Assembly (NCBI RefSeq): GCF_022557175.1
Contig: NZ_CP092915.1
Span: 1,922,001 to 1,986,000, forward strand
DNA from: Mycolicibacterium sp. YH-1
Lineage (GTDB): Bacteria; Actinomycetota; Actinomycetes; Mycobacteriales; Mycobacteriaceae
Length of the DNA stretch: 64,000 nucleotides
Reading direction: 5' to 3'
The position numbers and the translations under genes were made by a program. The notes under the pieces were generated by a model. It had not been told where the DNA came from. It worked only from the letters and a program-made list of their open reading frames with translations, and did no database searches. Positions 61,784 to 64,000 of the stretch are shown here, in pieces (position 1 is the stretch's first letter; each line of letters opens with the position of its first letter).

Positions 61784-62254
61784 ATGCGGATGTCGGCCAA
61801 GGCGGAGTATGCCGTTCGGGCGATGGTCCAGCTTGCGACCGTCGACGCCGACGCGCTGGTGAAGACCGACGATCTGGCCAAGGCGCAGGGCATCCCGGCC
61901 CAGTTCCTGGTCGACATCCTGACCGCGCTGCGCACCGACCGGCTGGTCCGCAGCCACCGTGGCCGTGACGGCGGGTATGAACTGGCGCGGCCGGCCGCTG
62001 AGATCAGCATCGCCGACGTGCTGCGCTGTATCGACGGCCCGCTGGCCAGCGTGCGCGACATCGGGCTGGGCGACCTGCCGTACTCGGGGCCAACGGCCTC
62101 GCTGACCGACGTGTGGCGGGCGCTGCGCGCCAGCATGCGGTCGGTGCTGGAGGAGACCAGCCTGGCCGACGTCGCGACGGGTTCGTTACCCGCGCACGTC
62201 GCCCAGATGGCTGGTGCCTACATCGACCAGGAGGAGAAGCGCGGGCACGCCTAA
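61784..62254 (+). CDS. Rrf2-family transcriptional regulator (Rv1287 ortholog)
   Basis: 156 residues. Winged helix [60 protein letters not shown]. It lacks the three cysteines that bind an Fe-S cluster in IscR/NsrR, so it senses something else. Nearly residue-for-residue the same as Rv1287 over most of its length as I recall it. In M. tuberculosis it directly follows cysNC, which makes a role in sulfur metabolism plausible. ATG at 61784 matches the Rv1287 start; an ATG three codons earlier is possible. Confidence 0.93.
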   Translation: MRMSAKAEYAVRAMVQLATVDADALVKTDDLAKAQGIPAQFLVDILTALRTDRLVRSHRGRDGGYELARPAAEISIADVLRCIDGPLASVRDIGLGDLPYSGPTASLTDVWRALRASMRSVLEETSLADVATGSLPAHVAQMAGAYIDQEEKRGHA

Positions 62255-62874
62255 TGGGCCCGTGCCGCGATCCCGTCGATCAACATCCGTAGGCCGCCGT
62301 CGAAGTCGTCTGTGACCGGAGTCTGCATCGCGACCTTCGACAGCGCCTCGATGTGAGGGAAGGCGCCGCCGGCGACTGCCCCGATGCGGGCCGCCGCCTC
62401 CGAGGCGCCGCCCGTCAACGGTCCCGCGAGTTCGGCCTGCGCCGCGCCGGTGACAAGGCTGAGCACCGCGTGAAACGCCGACAACCGGTCGCGGTCCTCC
62501 AGGCCCGCCCGGACTAGCGCCTCCACCAGCGCGTCGGCGATCGCGAATCCCGTCGCCGAGGCCATTCGTCGGGTGAGCACCAGCGGTATCGCCGCGGGGT
62601 GGGCCCGCACACCGCGCCACATCGTGGTCGCGACGGCGTGCACGTCGTGCCGCCAATCATCGGTCGGATCGGGGACGGCGATATCGGCCACGACCGCGGC
62701 GACGACGAGTTCCTCGAGACCCTCCTTGTCGGCGACGTAGTTGTACATCGTCATGGGGCCTGTGCCCAGTGTCGAGGCGAGGGACCGCATCGACAACGCG
62801 CCAAGCCCCGACTCGTCGACGATCCGCAGAGCGGCCGCCGCGATCTCATCCCTACTGAACCGTGCCCGCAACAT
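62251..62874 (-). CDS. TetR-family transcriptional regulator
   Basis: 207 residues. Helix-turn-helix in [48 protein letters not shown]; TetR_C-type ligand domain after residue 75. Divergent from the alpha/beta hydrolase gene across a 74-bp gap that contains its presumed operators. Its last four bases overlap the convergent Rrf2 gene. Confidence 0.9.
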   Translation of the reverse strand: MLRARFSRDEIAAAALRIVDESGLGALSMRSLASTLGTGPMTMYNYVADKEGLEELVVAAVVADIAVPDPTDDWRHDVHAVATTMWRGVRAHPAAIPLVLTRRMASATGFAIADALVEALVRAGLEDRDRLSAFHAVLSLVTGAAQAELAGPLTGGASEAAARIGAVAGGAFPHIEALSKVAMQTPVTDDFDGGLRMLIDGIAARAH

Positions 62875-62880
62875 TCACTC

Positions 62881-62939
62881 CTTGACAAGTACGCCGTACC
62901 TATTGCAGCCTAGCTCACACGTACAACGTACTTATCAAG
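62881..62939. promoter_or_regulatory. Double operator between TetR and hydrolase genes
   Basis: Two GTAC-N3-GTAC boxes (62889-62899 and 62921-62931), spaced 32 bp apart, lie inside a larger inverted repeat: CTTGACAAGTACG at 62881-62893 against CGTACTTATCAAG at 62927-62939, with one mismatch. It covers both promoters; TTGACA within the left arm may be a -35 box. Confidence 0.7.
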
Positions 62940-62948
62940 GAGATTTCA

Positions 62949-63851
62949 ATGGCCGAGACGATCGAGACCCAGCGCATCGACATCCGCTCCCACGGCACCC
63001 GCTGCGCGGCCTGGCTGACCCTGCCCGTCGGCACGGGCCCGCACCCCGGCGTTGTCCTCGTCCACGGACTGGGCGCGACACACGACATGATGCTGCGCCA
63101 GTACGAGCAGCACTTTGCCGCGTCGGGAATTGCGACCCTGGCCTTCGACTATCGGCACACCGGGGAGTCCGACGGTCAACCACGCCAACATATCTCGATG
63201 ACACGGCAGCGCCAGGACGTGCACTCCGCGCTGGACGCCCTCAGGCGACACCCCGACGTCGACGCGTCGCGGTTGGGTCTGTGGGGCACCAGCCTCGGTG
63301 GCATGCACGTGGTGCGGGTGGCCGCCGAGCGATCGGACGTCGCCGTCGCCGTCGTGCAGTGTCCGATCGTGCACGGTCCTGGCGCCGCACGCAGCCTCGG
63401 TGTGCGCGACCCGCTGCGGTTGACCCCGGCCGTCGTCGAGGACGCGGTGCGGGCGCTGTTGCGGCGCGGACGTCGTTACGTCCCGATCGTCGGGGCACCT
63501 GGCACGCTCGCGATGGTCACCGCGTCGGGAGCCGAATCCGGTTGGAACTCAACCGTGGAGCGCGGTGGGCGATTCGACAACCGCATCGCCGCGGCGGATG
63601 CGGTCGCGATGGTCGCGACCTCGGCGTTGCGGTATGCCCGCAAGGTGTCGGCGCCGCTGCTGGTGTGCGTGTGCGACCGGGAGAACCTGATGGATCCGCG
63701 GCACGCGGCGACCGTCGCGCGCCACGCTCCGCGCGGTGTCGCCCGCCACTACGACTCGGATCACTTCGCGATCTACCACCTGCCTCTGATCGCCGGTGTC
63801 CTCGCGGATCAGACCGCCTTCCTCGCCGAGCACCTCCGTGTCAATGCGTGA
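62949..63851 (+). CDS. Alpha/beta hydrolase
   Basis: 300 residues. Oxyanion region VLVHGLGATHDM, nucleophile elbow GTSLGG (Ser), Asp in CDRENLMDP, and His in DSDHFAIYH. Resembles dienelactone hydrolase/X-Pro-peptidase-like enzymes of the DltD-free type. Aaggag sits 8 bp before the ATG. Target of the divergent TetR repressor and probably induced by its substrate. Confidence 0.9.
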   Translation: MAETIETQRIDIRSHGTRCAAWLTLPVGTGPHPGVVLVHGLGATHDMMLRQYEQHFAASGIATLAFDYRHTGESDGQPRQHISMTRQRQDVHSALDALRRHPDVDASRLGLWGTSLGGMHVVRVAAERSDVAVAVVQCPIVHGPGAARSLGVRDPLRLTPAVVEDAVRALLRRGRRYVPIVGAPGTLAMVTASGAESGWNSTVERGGRFDNRIAAADAVAMVATSALRYARKVSAPLLVCVCDRENLMDPRHAATVARHAPRGVARHYDSDHFAIYHLPLIAGVLADQTAFLAEHLRVNA

Positions 63852-64000
63852 CATGCTGCGCGGCAACGACATACGATTCCAGCGCGTCGCCGCCAGCTTG
63901 ACCGACGAGGAATGGGCGGCGCCGAGCCTGTGCGTGGCATGGACCAACCACGAGGTGCTCGCGCACCTGGTCATCGGTTACGGTTCCGGGCCCGGGGGCG
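63844..64000 (+). CDS. DinB/mycothiol-dependent maleylpyruvate isomerase-like protein, N-terminal fragment
   Basis: 52 codons visible; runs off the right edge. The helix FQRVAASLTDEEWAAPSLC followed by AWTNHEVLAHLVIG is the typical opening of this four-helix metal-binding fold, with the His of EVLAHL as a likely ligand. Starts 8 bp inside the hydrolase stop region, so translationally coupled. Confidence 0.7.
   Translation, partial: MRDMLRGNDIRFQRVAASLTDEEWAAPSLCVAWTNHEVLAHLVIGYGSGPGG

Overview
The window is high-GC actinobacterial DNA, almost certainly from a fast-growing Mycobacterium (Mycolicibacterium). Both ends carry a backbone I recognise from M. tuberculosis: oppD-oppC-oppB (Rv1281c-Rv1283c), the beta-carbonic anhydrase Rv1284, cysD (Rv1285) and cysNC (Rv1286) on the left, and the Rrf2 regulator Rv1287 at 61.8 kb on the right. 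Rv1286 and Rv1287 are neighbours in M. tuberculosis; here about 47 kb lies between them.

Left backbone, 1-19.6 kb: an oligopeptide ABC importer (partial); two small exported paralogs; a two-component system followed by two GT39-type membrane glycosyltransferases around a GT2-GtrA fusion (a YkcB/YkcC-like envelope glycosylation set); carbonic anhydrase; a hotdog thioesterase; the sulfate activation operon cysD-cysNC-cysQ-like; a BlaI-type repressor with an M56 peptidase; a DsbA-like protein with CcdA; and an isochorismatase-family hydrolase.

Island, 19,374-60,342: a 69-bp direct repeat with one mismatch sits inside the isochorismatase gene at 19,374 and again at 60,343, exactly 40,969 bp apart. 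The left copy continues into an island-borne replacement 3' end that keeps the gene open. The right copy continues into the displaced native 3' end, which has since acquired a frameshift. Next to the left repeat lies the remnant of a tyrosine recombinase whose catalytic core is deleted. This is a classic integrated element, now immobile, with decayed genes and IS debris at both ends.

Island cargo is catabolic. (a) 21.8-31.8 kb: an IMPase-family phosphatase, a binding-protein ABC importer, an MgtC-family membrane protein, an Lrp/AsnC regulator and a roughly 1000-residue kinase-aminotransferase fusion of the type linked to amino-alcohol phosphorylation and phospho-lyase chemistry. (b) 31.8-33.1 kb: a flavin amine oxidase. 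(c) 33.3-44.0 kb: a LacI regulator with palindromic operators controlling a sugar-acid pathway (two enolase-superfamily dehydratases, two 2-hydroxyacid dehydrogenases, two zinc dehydrogenases, KDPG-type aldolase, KDG-type kinase, MFS transporter). (d) 44.8-50.4 kb: a polyamine-type ABC importer in one operon with a Tat-exported flavin amine oxidase. (e) 51.0-58.4 kb: a PucR-family regulator, a third flavin amine oxidase, an XRE-cupin regulator, a PotD/PotA deletion scar, a DAO-type FAD oxidase and a cupin. The common theme is uptake and oxidation of amines plus a rare sugar acid. Substrates cannot be fixed from sequence alone.

Right backbone, 60.6-64.0 kb: a SpoIIAA-like protein, an FMN-barrel protein, the Rv1287-like Rrf2 regulator, and a TetR-hydrolase pair with a clear operator between them. 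No rRNA, tRNA or CRISPR array was seen.
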